Origin: an uncultured Paracoccaceae bacterium
GTDB lineage: Bacteria > Pseudomonadota > Alphaproteobacteria > Rhodobacterales > Rhodobacteraceae
DNA: 64,000 nucleotides
Assembly: GCA_947503935.1 (NCBI GenBank)
Contig: CANNFR010000001.1
Location: 434,001-498,000 of the forward strand
Direction of reading: 5' to 3'
The notes beneath the pieces were generated by a model that was not told where the DNA came from, ran no database searches, and saw only the letters and a list, made by a program, of their open reading frames with translations. The translations under genes were made by a program, and so were the position numbers. Shown piece after piece: positions 47,094 to 55,617 of the stretch; position 1 is the stretch's first letter, and the number at the start of each line of letters is the position of its first letter.

Positions 47094-49133
47094 TCAAGGC
47101 ACCTGATACGCATTCATCGTGAGCAGTTCGTATTCCGCAACCAGATCATCGTTCTGGTTGGTCAGCGTGACATGCCAGCGCACTTCGCCGTACTCATCAT
47201 TGCGCGGGGTCTTGTGTTTGACGGTCAACCGCACCTTGATGCTGTCACCGGCCTCTACCGGTTTCATGAAGCGCAGATTGTCCAGCCCGGTATTGGCAAG
47301 AACGGGCCCCTCATCGGGCTGGACAAAAAGCCCGGCCGCGAAACTGAGCAGCAGATAGCCGTGCGCCACACGGCCCGGGAAGAACGGATTTCGCCTGGCG
47401 GCTGCGTCGTCCATATGGGCGTAGAACGTGTCGCCGGTGAACTCGGCGAAATGCTCAATGTCGTCCAAGGTGATGCCGCGGGGCTTGGTGTGAAGTGTCT
47501 CGCCCAGCTGAAGGTCATGGAACTCGCGTGTGAACGGGTGGTCGGCATGGGTGATTTCTTGCGCGCCAGGCACCCATTTGCCCCCGATCGCAGTCAGGAT
47601 ATCGGGGCTGCCCTGAATGGCGGTGCGCTGCATGTAATGCAGGACGCCGCGCACGCCGCCCAACTCCTCACTACCGCCGGCCCGTCCGGGGCCCCCATGC
47701 ACCATATGCGGCAGGGGTGAGCCGTGACCGGTGCTTTCCCCCATGCTGTCGCGGTTGTTGAAATAGAGCCTGCCGTGATAGGCGCCCGCGCCGAGGGCCA
47801 CCTGCCGCGCGACATCACCGTCATGGGTGATGATTGAGGCCACAAGGCTGCCCTGCCCCTTGTTGGCCAAGGCAATCGCGTGATCCAGATCGGTATATGG
47901 CATGATCGTCGCGACAGGGCCGAAGGCTTCGACCTCATGAACATGCCGCGCGGCGTCGGGGTTGGCGCAGTGAAACAGCATCGGCGGCACGAAGGCGCCC
48001 GCCTCGGCGTCAGCACCGTGGACCTCGAAGCGGGCTGGGTCACCAAAGACCCGCTCGGCCTCCTGCCCGATGGTCTGGGCCTTTTGCAGCACATCATCGC
48101 GCTGCTCGGTCGAGACGAGCGCGCCCATGCGGGTTGTTTCGGCCTTCGGGTCGCCGATGGTGACCTTGGCCAAGCTGGCGCGCAACGTCTCGATCGCCGC
48201 GGTGACGTGCTTTTCCGGCGCGATGATCCGGCGGATCGCCGTGCATTTCTGCCCGGCCTTCGTCGTCATCTCGCGCGTGACCTCCTTGATGAAGAGGTCG
48301 AATTCAGGCGTGCCAGGGCCCGCATCGGGGCCCAGGATCGAGGCGTTCAGACTGTCCTGCTCGGCGACGAACCGGATCGAGTTCCGCAGAAGATGCGGGG
48401 CCGAGCGCAGTTTCAGCGCCGTCTCGGCCGAGCCGGTGAAACTGACCACATCCTGGTTGGTCAAGCGATCCAGCATGTCGCCCAGCCCGCCAGAGACAAG
48501 CTGCAATGCGCCGTCGGGCAAGATGCGGCTTTCCAGCATGATCCGCACGGCAAGCTCGGTCACGTAACAGCTGGCGGTGGCCGGTTTCACGATGGCCGGC
48601 ATTCCGGCCAGGAGCGTCGGCGCCAGCTTTTCCAGCATGCCCCAAACAGGGAAGTTGAACGCGTTGATATGCACCGCCACGCCTTGCAGCGGAGTGCAGA
48701 TATGCTGGCCCACGAAGGTGCCATTGCGCGACAGTTGCTCAACCTCGCCATCCAGATAGACCTGCGCATCCGGCATCTCGCGCCGCCCCTTGGAGGCGAA
48801 GACGAACATGGTTCCGATGCCGCCATCGATGTCGATCAGGTGGTCCCTCTGGGTCGCGCCGGTCGCAAAGGAAATGTCGTAAAGTCGCTGCTTGTGTTGG
48901 CCCAGGTGAAGGGCCAGCGCCTTCAGCATCTTGGCACGCTGGTGAAAGGTCAGTGCGCACAAGGCGGGGCCGCCTGTCTTGTGCGCGTGATCCAACATCG
49001 CCTCGACATCGAGGGCCGCGTTCCCGGCCCGTGCAATGACCTCGCCCGTGACCGCTGACCGGATGTCGCGCGCGCCCGCGTCAGAGCCGACCCAGCGCCC
49101 GGCGGCAAAACTTTTCACGTCCTGAACTGTCAT
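47094..49133 (-). CDS. paaZ: Bifunctional oxepin-CoA hydrolase / 3-oxo-5,6-dehydrosuberyl-CoA semialdehyde dehydrogenase
   Basis: A 679-residue fusion. Residues 1 to about 520 form the aldehyde dehydrogenase: VVSFTGSAETALKLR and the catalytic Cys in KAGQKCTAIRRI. From about 540 the MaoC-like hydratase contains FAEFTGDTFYAHMDDAAA and FPGRVAHGYLLLSFAAGL. It opens oxepin-CoA and oxidises the aldehyde product. The ATG at 49133 has AAAGGTG upstream and matches the family start; a longer frame to 49259 would cross a predicted operator. It is divergent from paaG, with the shared control region at 49134-49319. Confidence 0.95.
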   Translation of the reverse strand: MTVQDVKSFAAGRWVGSDAGARDIRSAVTGEVIARAGNAALDVEAMLDHAHKTGGPALCALTFHQRAKMLKALALHLGQHKQRLYDISFATGATQRDHLIDIDGGIGTMFVFASKGRREMPDAQVYLDGEVEQLSRNGTFVGQHICTPLQGVAVHINAFNFPVWGMLEKLAPTLLAGMPAIVKPATASCYVTELAVRIMLESRILPDGALQLVSGGLGDMLDRLTNQDVVSFTGSAETALKLRSAPHLLRNSIRFVAEQDSLNASILGPDAGPGTPEFDLFIKEVTREMTTKAGQKCTAIRRIIAPEKHVTAAIETLRASLAKVTIGDPKAETTRMGALVSTEQRDDVLQKAQTIGQEAERVFGDPARFEVHGADAEAGAFVPPMLFHCANPDAARHVHEVEAFGPVATIMPYTDLDHAIALANKGQGSLVASIITHDGDVARQVALGAGAYHGRLYFNNRDSMGESTGHGSPLPHMVHGGPGRAGGSEELGGVRGVLHYMQRTAIQGSPDILTAIGGKWVPGAQEITHADHPFTREFHDLQLGETLHTKPRGITLDDIEHFAEFTGDTFYAHMDDAAARRNPFFPGRVAHGYLLLSFAAGLFVQPDEGPVLANTGLDNLRFMKPVEAGDSIKVRLTVKHKTPRNDEYGEVRWHVTLTNQNDDLVAEYELLTMNAYQVP

Positions 49134-49251
49134 TGTGTCACCTTTTTCCAAAGATACGCGCCGCAAGCGTTCGGGTGCCGAGGCAATATGGGTCGGCGGA
49201 TGGCTTTCCATCCATGGCCCGGCGATGTTCTTTTCATCCATCGAAGCATTA

Positions 49252-49273
49252 TTGACCAACCGGTCGGTTTATG
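49252..49273. promoter_or_regulatory. Predicted TetR/PaaR operator between paaZ and paaG
   Basis: The core ACCAACCGGTCGGT (49255-49268) is an inverted repeat with one mismatched pair. A 22-bp block around it recurs with one change at 52519-52540, on the far side of the TetR gene. It is placed to affect both the paaZ and paaG directions. Confidence 0.72.
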
Positions 49274-49319
49274 AGATATGGCGTATACCGAGGGAGAGAT
49301 CTTTTCAAGGGAGAGTTCG

Positions 49320-50105
49320 GTGTCAGACACGATTCTCAGCAAGGATCACGGCCATTGGGCCGAGTTGACGCTGAACAGGCCGGACAAGCTCAATAGCTTC
49401 AATGACGAGATGCACATCGCCTTGCGGCAGGCATTCGAGAGCGCAATCGAGGCGGGTAAACGCGCCATCCTGCTGACCGGCGCGGGGCGCGGGTTTTGCG
49501 CGGGTCAGGACCTGGGTGATCGCGATCCGGCCAAGATGGACGGCCCTCCCGACCTCAGCCGGACGTTGACGACATTCTACAACCCGCTTGTCCGGATGAT
49601 CCGCGATGCGGAGATGCCGGTGATCTGTGCGGTCAATGGTGTGGCCGCCGGGGCAGGCGCCAATATTGCGATGGCGTGCGATATCGTGCTGGCCGCTGAC
49701 ACGGCGAAATTCATCCAGTCTTTTGTCAAGGTGGGGTTGGTGCCAGATGCCGGCGGCACCTGGCATCTGACGCGCCTTCTTGGCCCGGCCCGCGCCAAGG
49801 CCCTGGCGATGACGGGCGAACCGATCATGGCCGGTCAGGCCGCGGAATGGGGCATGATCTGGAAGGCTCTGCCAGCCGATGCCCTGATGGCGCAAGCCCG
49901 CGCGCTGACGGCGAGGCTGGCAGACGGCCCGACATTGGGGCTGGCGCATACCAAGAAAGCGATCCACGCCGCGGAAACCAACACGCTGGAAGATCAGCTG
50001 GCCCTGGAGGCTGAATACCAAAAGATCTGCGGAGCCTCTGGCGATTATGCCGAAGGTGTCTCGGCCTTCCTGCAAAAGCGCGCCCCCGTATTCGAAGGCC
50101 GATGA
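49320..50105 (+). CDS. paaG: 1,2-epoxyphenylacetyl-CoA isomerase
   Basis: A 261-residue crotonase-fold enzyme closely following the E. coli PaaG pattern: LTLNRPDKLNSFNDEMH, LLTGAGRGFCAGQDLGDR, FYNPLVRMIRD, VICAVNGVAAGAGANIA and LVPDAGGTWHLTRLLG with the acidic catalytic residue. It isomerises the ring epoxide to oxepin-CoA. I chose GTG at 49320, with AGGGAG upstream; an ATG at 49278 is in frame but lies next to the operator and lacks a ribosome site. Its stop overlaps the paaI start (ATGA). Confidence 0.93.
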   Translation: MSDTILSKDHGHWAELTLNRPDKLNSFNDEMHIALRQAFESAIEAGKRAILLTGAGRGFCAGQDLGDRDPAKMDGPPDLSRTLTTFYNPLVRMIRDAEMPVICAVNGVAAGAGANIAMACDIVLAADTAKFIQSFVKVGLVPDAGGTWHLTRLLGPARAKALAMTGEPIMAGQAAEWGMIWKALPADALMAQARALTARLADGPTLGLAHTKKAIHAAETNTLEDQLALEAEYQKICGASGDYAEGVSAFLQKRAPVFEGR

Positions 50106-50533
50106 CGATGACCCCGAAAGACCGCGCCCAAAAAGCGGCCAGCGCCATGTGGGCCGGCGACCGTGCCAGCCCCTGGCTGGGCATGTCGCTTGATCAGGTG
50201 GATGAGGGCATGGCGGTGCTGTCGCTGAGGGTCGAGCAGCATCACACCAACGGCCACGGCATGTGCCATGGCGGGATCATCTTCGCGCTGGCCGACAGCG
50301 CGTTTGCCTTTGCCTGCAACAGCCGCAATCAATCGACCGTCGCCCAGCACAACACCATTACCTACATCGCTCCGGGCAAACTTGGCGACACGCTGATCGC
50401 CACGGCGCGCGAGGTCAGCCTGACCGGACGCAGCGGCATCTACGACGTGCAGGTTGCCACATCCGAAGGGGCGGTGATCGCCGAATTCAGGGGATGTTCG
50501 CGCACCGTACGGGGCACGTTGTTCGACGAATGA
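50102..50533 (+). CDS. paaI: Hydroxyphenylacetyl-CoA thioesterase
   Basis: A 143-residue hotdog-fold thioesterase: QHHTNGHGMCHGGIIFALAD with the catalytic Asp/Asn region, then QSTVAQHNTITYIAPGKLGD. PaaI frees CoA from dead-end phenylacetyl-CoA derivatives. It overlaps paaG by four bases and precedes paaK by 21 bp. Confidence 0.93.
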   Translation: MTMTPKDRAQKAASAMWAGDRASPWLGMSLDQVDEGMAVLSLRVEQHHTNGHGMCHGGIIFALADSAFAFACNSRNQSTVAQHNTITYIAPGKLGDTLIATAREVSLTGRSGIYDVQVATSEGAVIAEFRGCSRTVRGTLFDE

Positions 50534-50554
50534 GATCGGGAGGGGAGGACCGGC

Positions 50555-51865
50555 ATGAAAGACCTGACACCGAAGCGCGACAGCCTTGATCCGATTGAGA
50601 TCGCGTCGATTGACGAGATCCGCGCGCTGCAACTCGACCGGATGAAATGGTCGCTTCGCCATGCCTATGACAACGTGCCGATGTACCGCGCGCGCTTCGA
50701 TGAAATGGGTGTGCATCCCGACGATCTGAAATCGCTTGCCGACCTCGGCAAGTTTCCGTTCACCCACAAGACGGACCTGAGGGATAACTACCCTTTCGGG
50801 CTTTTCGCCGTCCCGCGTGAGCGGATCGTCCGGCTGCATGCATCATCGGGTACCACCGGCAAGCCGACCGTGGTGGGCTACACCCAGAACGACATCGATA
50901 TGTGGGCGGATATGGTCGCGCGGTCCATGCGGGCCAGCGGCACGCGGCCCGGCGATATAGCGCATATCGCTTACGGATACGGGCTGTTTACCGGAGGGCT
51001 TGGCGCGCATTACGGGGCTGAGCGGCTTGGCTGCACTGTCGTCCCCGTCTCTGGCGGGATGACCGAACGCCAGGTGACACTCATTGAGGATTTCAAGCCG
51101 ACGACCATCATGGTCACCCCGTCCTACATGCTGAACATCCTTGAGCAATATCGGAACGCAGGCATCGACCCGCGCGACAGCTCGCTTGAGGTCGGCATCT
51201 TCGGGGCGGAACCCTGGACCAACGCGATGCGGGCCGAGGTCGAGGCGGCCTTCGATATGCACGCCGTCGATATCTATGGCCTGTCAGAGGTCCTGGGCCC
51301 CGGCGTCGCCAATGAATGCGTGGAAACCAAGGACGGGCTGCACATCTGGGAGGATCACTTCTACCCCGAGATCATCAACCCCGAGACGGGCGAGGTGCTG
51401 CCCGACGGCGAGATGGGGGAATTGGTCATCACCACGCTGAGCAAGGAAGGCCTGCCGATGATCCGCTACCGCACCCGCGATCTGACGCGGCTTCTGCCCG
51501 GAACCGCGCGCTCAATGCGGCGCATGGAAAAGATCACGGGGCGCTCGGACGACATGATCATCTTGCGCGGGGTCAACATCTTTCCGACACAGATCGAGGA
51601 ACAGGTGCTCTCCATTCCCGAACTTGCACCCCACTTCCAGATTGAGCTGACGCGTGACGGGCGGATGGATGCCATGTCGGTGCGGGTTGAGGCCACTGCG
51701 GACGCCGCCGATGACGCGGCGCGCGCCGCCACGGGCAAGATGTTGGCCCGGAAGATCAAGGATGTCTCCGGGGTGACCGCGGCCGTTCTGGTCGGCCCGC
51801 CAGGCTCGGTCGAGCGCAGTCAGGGCAAGGCCCGCCGCGTCATCGACAACCGACCGAAGGAGTAG
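50555..51865 (+). CDS. paaK: Phenylacetate--CoA ligase
   Basis: A 436-residue AMP-forming ligase. The ATP loop is LHASSGTTGKPTVVGYT near residues 90-106. IYGLSEVLGPGVANECVE follows, then the hinge RYRTRDLTRLLPGT and the C-terminal EKITGRSDDMIILRGVN. It converts phenylacetate to phenylacetyl-CoA, the first step and the source of the inducer. A strong GGGAGGGGAGG site precedes the ATG at 50555. The TetR gene follows after five bases. Confidence 0.95.
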   Translation: MKDLTPKRDSLDPIEIASIDEIRALQLDRMKWSLRHAYDNVPMYRARFDEMGVHPDDLKSLADLGKFPFTHKTDLRDNYPFGLFAVPRERIVRLHASSGTTGKPTVVGYTQNDIDMWADMVARSMRASGTRPGDIAHIAYGYGLFTGGLGAHYGAERLGCTVVPVSGGMTERQVTLIEDFKPTTIMVTPSYMLNILEQYRNAGIDPRDSSLEVGIFGAEPWTNAMRAEVEAAFDMHAVDIYGLSEVLGPGVANECVETKDGLHIWEDHFYPEIINPETGEVLPDGEMGELVITTLSKEGLPMIRYRTRDLTRLLPGTARSMRRMEKITGRSDDMIILRGVNIFPTQIEEQVLSIPELAPHFQIELTRDGRMDAMSVRVEATADAADDAARAATGKMLARKIKDVSGVTAAVLVGPPGSVERSQGKARRVIDNRPKE

Positions 51866-51870
51866 GGGCA

Positions 51871-52476
51871 TTGGTCAGGACCATCGCAAAGGATCACGAC
51901 GACAAACGCCAGCATATCCTGACGGTCGCGGCCGAGGTCTTCGCCCGTGAGGGGATTGCGCGGGCGTCAATGAACGAAGTCGCCAGGGCCTGCGGGATCT
52001 CGAAGGCCAATATCTATCATTATTATGCCAGCAAGGATGACCTGATCTTCGATATTCTGGATACCTATCTGGCTGAACTGCGGGACTGGATTTGCGGCCT
52101 TGACCTTGGGGGTCAGACGCCGCCTGAGCAGCTTCACACGATCACCCGGGAATTCCTGCTGGCCTATGAAGGGATGGACCACCAGCACAAAATCCAAAGC
52201 GAAGGCCTGCCGCTTTTGTCGCCTGACAAGCAAGATGTGCTGAAGGGATACCAGCGCGAATTGGTTGAGACAGTGTCTAAAACGCTTTGCGGCTGCGCAC
52301 CCGATACTCTGGGTGCGGACAAATCGAAGTGTCGGGATGTGACGATGTCGGTCTTCGGCATGCTCAACTGGTTTTACATGTGGAACCCCAAGGCGACGAA
52401 AGAGGCGCGTATCGGCTACGCCTCGGAGGTTGCGGACCTGACCCTCAACGGTGTTCAGGGGGCCGCGCGGCGTTAA
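51871..52476 (+). CDS. paaR: TetR/AcrR regulator of the phenylacetate cluster (PaaR-like)
   Basis: A 201-residue TetR-type repressor. The N-terminal HTH is ILTVAAEVFAREGIARASMN, followed by EVARACGISKANIYHYYASK (residues about 15-55). The C-terminal helical effector domain contains HHQHK-like and WFYMWNPKATKEARI stretches. It sits between paaK and the TRAP genes. Two copies of a palindrome flank its neighbourhood and are probably its operators. The start is TTG at 51871, preceded by AAGGAGTAGGGG. The symbol follows the PaaR usage for TetR regulators of paa genes and is inferred from position. Confidence 0.83.
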   Translation: MVRTIAKDHDDKRQHILTVAAEVFAREGIARASMNEVARACGISKANIYHYYASKDDLIFDILDTYLAELRDWICGLDLGGQTPPEQLHTITREFLLAYEGMDHQHKIQSEGLPLLSPDKQDVLKGYQRELVETVSKTLCGCAPDTLGADKSKCRDVTMSVFGMLNWFYMWNPKATKEARIGYASEVADLTLNGVQGAARR

Positions 52477-52518
52477 AGAAAAGGGGAAACATGGGCGCCA
52501 GATCGTACGATTGAATAT

Positions 52519-52540
52519 TTGACCAACCGGTCGGCTTATG
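52519..52540. promoter_or_regulatory. Predicted TetR/PaaR operator upstream of the TRAP genes
   Basis: A 22-bp block identical to 49252-49273 except for one base, with core ACCAACCGGTCGGC at 52522-52535. It lies in the 117 bp between the TetR gene and the TRAP binding protein, where it can control the transporter genes. Confidence 0.72.
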
Positions 52541-52593
52541 TGAGGCTGACGAAAAATTCGGGGCGACTCGGAAACCAATAAAGGGAGGACGAC

Positions 52594-53613
52594 ATGAAAA
52601 CGAAATCGATGATTTTTGCGGCGGCGTTCGCGACGCTGGCGGGTGTAACCTCGGCGGCGGCAGAGGCGGAGAAGACGATGGTGATCTCGTCCTGGCTGCC
52701 CCCCAGCCACATCATGAATGAGATCGTCTGGCCTGAATTCATCAGCCGGATCGAAGAAGCCACCGATGGCCGCGTATCCGGCAAGGTCGAATACCAACTT
52801 GCCGCACCGCCTTCGCAGGCCGATCTGGTCGAAGATGGCGGCGCCGATGCGGCCTGGATTTTCCACGGCTACAACCCCGGCCGTTTCGTGACCACCAAGC
52901 TGATCGAGATCCCGGGTCTTGAGGGTGATTCCGCTGCGGCCTCGGCCGCCCATTGGCGCGCGCATGAGCAAATTCTGGGCGCCGCAGGCGAGCACGAGGG
53001 CGTGGTTCCGGTGGCCATGATGGTGCATGCGCCGGGCATGCTGCACCTGTCACAAGAGGTCGCGTCGCTTGACGAAGTCGCGGGTCTGAAAATCCGCTCG
53101 GGCGGCGGCGTGATGGGCGATGTCTTGGCCGGCCTCGAAATGGCGGGCGTACAGGTCGCCGCCCCGAAGGTGTACGAGACAGTGGCCAACGGCGTGGCCG
53201 ACGGCACGTTCTTTCCCGGCGACACCATCGCCATCCTGCGACTGACCGAAGTGCTGCCTTTCACCTACCGCGTGCCCGGTGGTTTCTATCGCGGGTCATT
53301 CTCGATCATCATGAGCGAGGAATTCCTCGATTCGGTCAGTGAAGAGGATGCGGCCGCGATCCGTGCGGCACTTGGCGAAGATTTCTCGGCCTTCGCAGGC
53401 GGCGCCTGGGACGAAGGCAATGAACGGGGCATCGCGGCGCAGATGGAAACCGGGCAGGTCATCGACCTTGAGGGTGATGCGGCTGCGAAATTCGAAGCCT
53501 TGGTCCCGCAGATCCAGCAATCGGTTCTTGAGGAGGTCTCGGCAAAGAATGTCGATGCCGAAGCGGCGCTGACGGTGATCCGAGAGACGATGGCCGAGTA
53601 TAGCAGCAACTAG
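52594..53613 (+). CDS. dctP: TRAP transporter substrate-binding protein (DctP family)
   Basis: A 339-residue periplasmic protein with a Sec signal (MKTKSMIFAAAFATLAGV, cleavage near AAAEA). The mature part has the DctP fold: VISSWLPPSHIMNEIVWPEF, then the conserved region LKIRSGGGVMGDVLAGLEMAG, then GTFFPGDTIAI. It delivers an organic acid to the DctQM permease. Its place between paaK and paaA suggests phenylacetate or a related aromatic acid, which is inference. The usual conserved Arg for carboxylate binding is probably the one in KIRSGGG. AGGGAGG precedes the ATG. Confidence 0.88.
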   Translation: MKTKSMIFAAAFATLAGVTSAAAEAEKTMVISSWLPPSHIMNEIVWPEFISRIEEATDGRVSGKVEYQLAAPPSQADLVEDGGADAAWIFHGYNPGRFVTTKLIEIPGLEGDSAAASAAHWRAHEQILGAAGEHEGVVPVAMMVHAPGMLHLSQEVASLDEVAGLKIRSGGGVMGDVLAGLEMAGVQVAAPKVYETVANGVADGTFFPGDTIAILRLTEVLPFTYRVPGGFYRGSFSIIMSEEFLDSVSEEDAAAIRAALGEDFSAFAGGAWDEGNERGIAAQMETGQVIDLEGDAAAKFEALVPQIQQSVLEEVSAKNVDAEAALTVIRETMAEYSSN

Positions 53614-54105
53614 ATGAACAGCATTGTTCAACGGGCGGGCAAATGGCTCGCCCGGATTTGCCTGATCCTCAGCGCGGTGTGTCTGATGACACTCATGGGC
53701 CTGACGGTGGTCGAGGTCATTGGCCGCTATGTGTTCAACGCCCCCATCACGGGCCGTCAGGACCTTGCGCAGATCCTTCTGGCCTGCTCGATCTTCTTCG
53801 CGTTTCCTGTCGTGACCCTCCGCGGTGAGCAGATTGACGTCGATTTGCTGGACGGCTTCTTCTCAAAAGGCGCGGCCTTTTGGCGTGATCGGCTGATCGA
53901 AACCCTGACCTCGGGCGTTTTGATCACCATGGGCGTGTGGCTGTTTGAACGCGCCGACAAAGCGCTCAGCCGTGGCACGACAAGCGAATTGCTGTTTCTT
54001 CCGAAATATCCACTGATTACCTTCATTGCCGCCATCGTCTTTGCAAGCGGCGTTCTTCTGGCGGTGCACTGCCTCTTGAAGGTGGTCAGAGGGCGGCCCG
54101 CATGA
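53614..54105 (+). CDS. dctQ: TRAP transporter small permease (DctQ family)
   Basis: A 163-residue membrane protein with four TM helices, including LTVVEVIGRYVFNAPITGRQ, followed by DLAQILLACSIFFAFPVVTL, the DctQ core. The ATG directly follows the dctP stop codon. It forms the membrane complex with DctM. Confidence 0.9.
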   Translation: MNSIVQRAGKWLARICLILSAVCLMTLMGLTVVEVIGRYVFNAPITGRQDLAQILLACSIFFAFPVVTLRGEQIDVDLLDGFFSKGAAFWRDRLIETLTSGVLITMGVWLFERADKALSRGTTSELLFLPKYPLITFIAAIVFASGVLLAVHCLLKVVRGRPA

Positions 54106-55442
54106 CCATTTCGCTGATCGCCTTTGCCATCGTGATCGGCCTGGTTCTGCTGCGTGTTCCGATCGGCGTCGCCATGGGCACCGTGGGCGCTGTGGGGTTC
54201 GTGGCACTGCGCGATTGGCGCTGGTCCGCGGGGCTGGGGCCTGCGGCGGATTCCATCCTGGATGTCACGCAGAATGATGCGCTGTCGGTCATCCCCTTGT
54301 TCATCTTCATGGGCATGCTGATCGCGCAAAGCGGCATGGCGCATGACCTTTACCGCGCGGCCTATGCCATTGTCGGGCGCCTGCCCGGCGGGCTTGCGAT
54401 GTCGACGATCCTGGCCTGCGGCGGGTTTTCGGCCGTCTCGGGGTCATCCCTGGCAACGGCGGCGACGATGTCGAAAGTGGCGCTGCCGTCCATGCGCAAA
54501 TTCGGATATCATGACAGCCTGTCAACGGCCTCTGTCGCCGCGGGCGGAACCCTGGGCATCCTGATCCCGCCAAGCATCATCTTGATCATCTACGGATTTC
54601 TGACCGGCCAATCCATCGGCAAACTGTTCCTCGCTGGAATTCTGCCGGGCATTCTGGGCGTCCTCCTCTACCTCTGCGCGGTGGCCTTCGTTGTCTGGCG
54701 CAAACCCGAGGCCGGACCGGCGGGCACGCCATTGTCCCCAGGCGAAGCGCGCGCAAGCGTCATTCGCGTGATCCCGATCCTGGTTCTCTTCATCATCATC
54801 ATCGGCGGGATATACGGCCAGGTCTTTACCGCCGATGAAGCCGCCGGCGTGGGCGCGTTCGGCGCGATCGTGATCTCGATCATCATCGGGCGGTTCACAT
54901 GGCGCGGCCTTGTCGATGCCCTGACCCAAACCGTGAAGACCTCGGTCGGGCTGTTCGTTCTGCTGATCGGCGCCGACATCTTCAACCGGCTGATCACCCG
55001 CGCAGGCCTGCCGGACGACCTGCTTGCCCTGGTGCAGGGCGCGGGGGTTGAGCCATTCACGGTGCTGGCCATGATCGTGCTGGTCTACCTGCTGCTTGGT
55101 GCCGTGTTCGAAAGTCTGTCAATGATCACCCTGACCGTCCCGGTCTTCGCGCCGCTGATTGCCTCGCTGGGCTTTTTCGAAGGCGATGTAAGCGGCGAGA
55201 TGGCTCTGATCTGGTTCGGCATCATCGTCGTGGTGGTGACCGAGATTTCATTGATCACACCGCCCATCGGGCTGAACGTCTTCGTGCTGCGGTCGGTGGT
55301 CAGCGACGTGTCGACGGGCACCATCTTCCGAGGCGTCACACCCTTCTGGATCGCCGACATCGTGCGGCTGATCTTCCTGATCGCCCTGCCGTTCTTTGCG
55401 CTGTTGCTTCCCATGGGCGTAGTCAGCTTCGGTGGCCCTTAG
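54102..55442 (+). CDS. dctM: TRAP transporter large permease (DctM family)
   Basis: A 446-residue membrane protein with about twelve TM helices. DctM signatures are VIPLFIFMGMLIAQSGMA, FSAVSGSSLATAATMSKVAL, GTLGILIPPSIILIIYG and TEISLITPPIGLNVFVL. It uses a sodium or proton gradient to import the acid delivered by DctP. It overlaps dctQ by four bases. The paaA promoter region follows. Confidence 0.92.
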   Translation: MTISLIAFAIVIGLVLLRVPIGVAMGTVGAVGFVALRDWRWSAGLGPAADSILDVTQNDALSVIPLFIFMGMLIAQSGMAHDLYRAAYAIVGRLPGGLAMSTILACGGFSAVSGSSLATAATMSKVALPSMRKFGYHDSLSTASVAAGGTLGILIPPSIILIIYGFLTGQSIGKLFLAGILPGILGVLLYLCAVAFVVWRKPEAGPAGTPLSPGEARASVIRVIPILVLFIIIIGGIYGQVFTADEAAGVGAFGAIVISIIIGRFTWRGLVDALTQTVKTSVGLFVLLIGADIFNRLITRAGLPDDLLALVQGAGVEPFTVLAMIVLVYLLLGAVFESLSMITLTVPVFAPLIASLGFFEGDVSGEMALIWFGIIVVVVTEISLITPPIGLNVFVLRSVVSDVSTGTIFRGVTPFWIADIVRLIFLIALPFFALLLPMGVVSFGGP

Positions 55443-55489
55443 CGCTGCGGCAAAAAAACCTGACCGGCCCCTGTCATTCCGGCGTCTTT

Positions 55490-55532
55490 TATGTTACATA
55501 TATTTGACATTTCGCGATTTCGGTAACATATT
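55490..55532 (+). promoter_or_regulatory. paaABCDE promoter with flanking inverted repeat
   Basis: TTGACA at 55504-55509 and CATATT at 55527-55532 are 17 bp apart. Perfect inverted arms TATGTTAC (55490-55497) and GTAACATA (55523-55530) bracket the -35 box and overlap the -10 box. Their centres are 33 bp apart, about three helical turns. A repressor binding here would block the promoter; PaaX is the candidate because the sequence differs from the TetR palindrome. Confidence 0.6.
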
Positions 55533-55617
55533 TCTCTAGCCGGTAGAAGCTGAGAGAGACGGCTGCCCTGTCTTTGGCCTGCTGCCCGGTCCGAGACAGC
55601 TTTGAGGGGAGGGGAAG

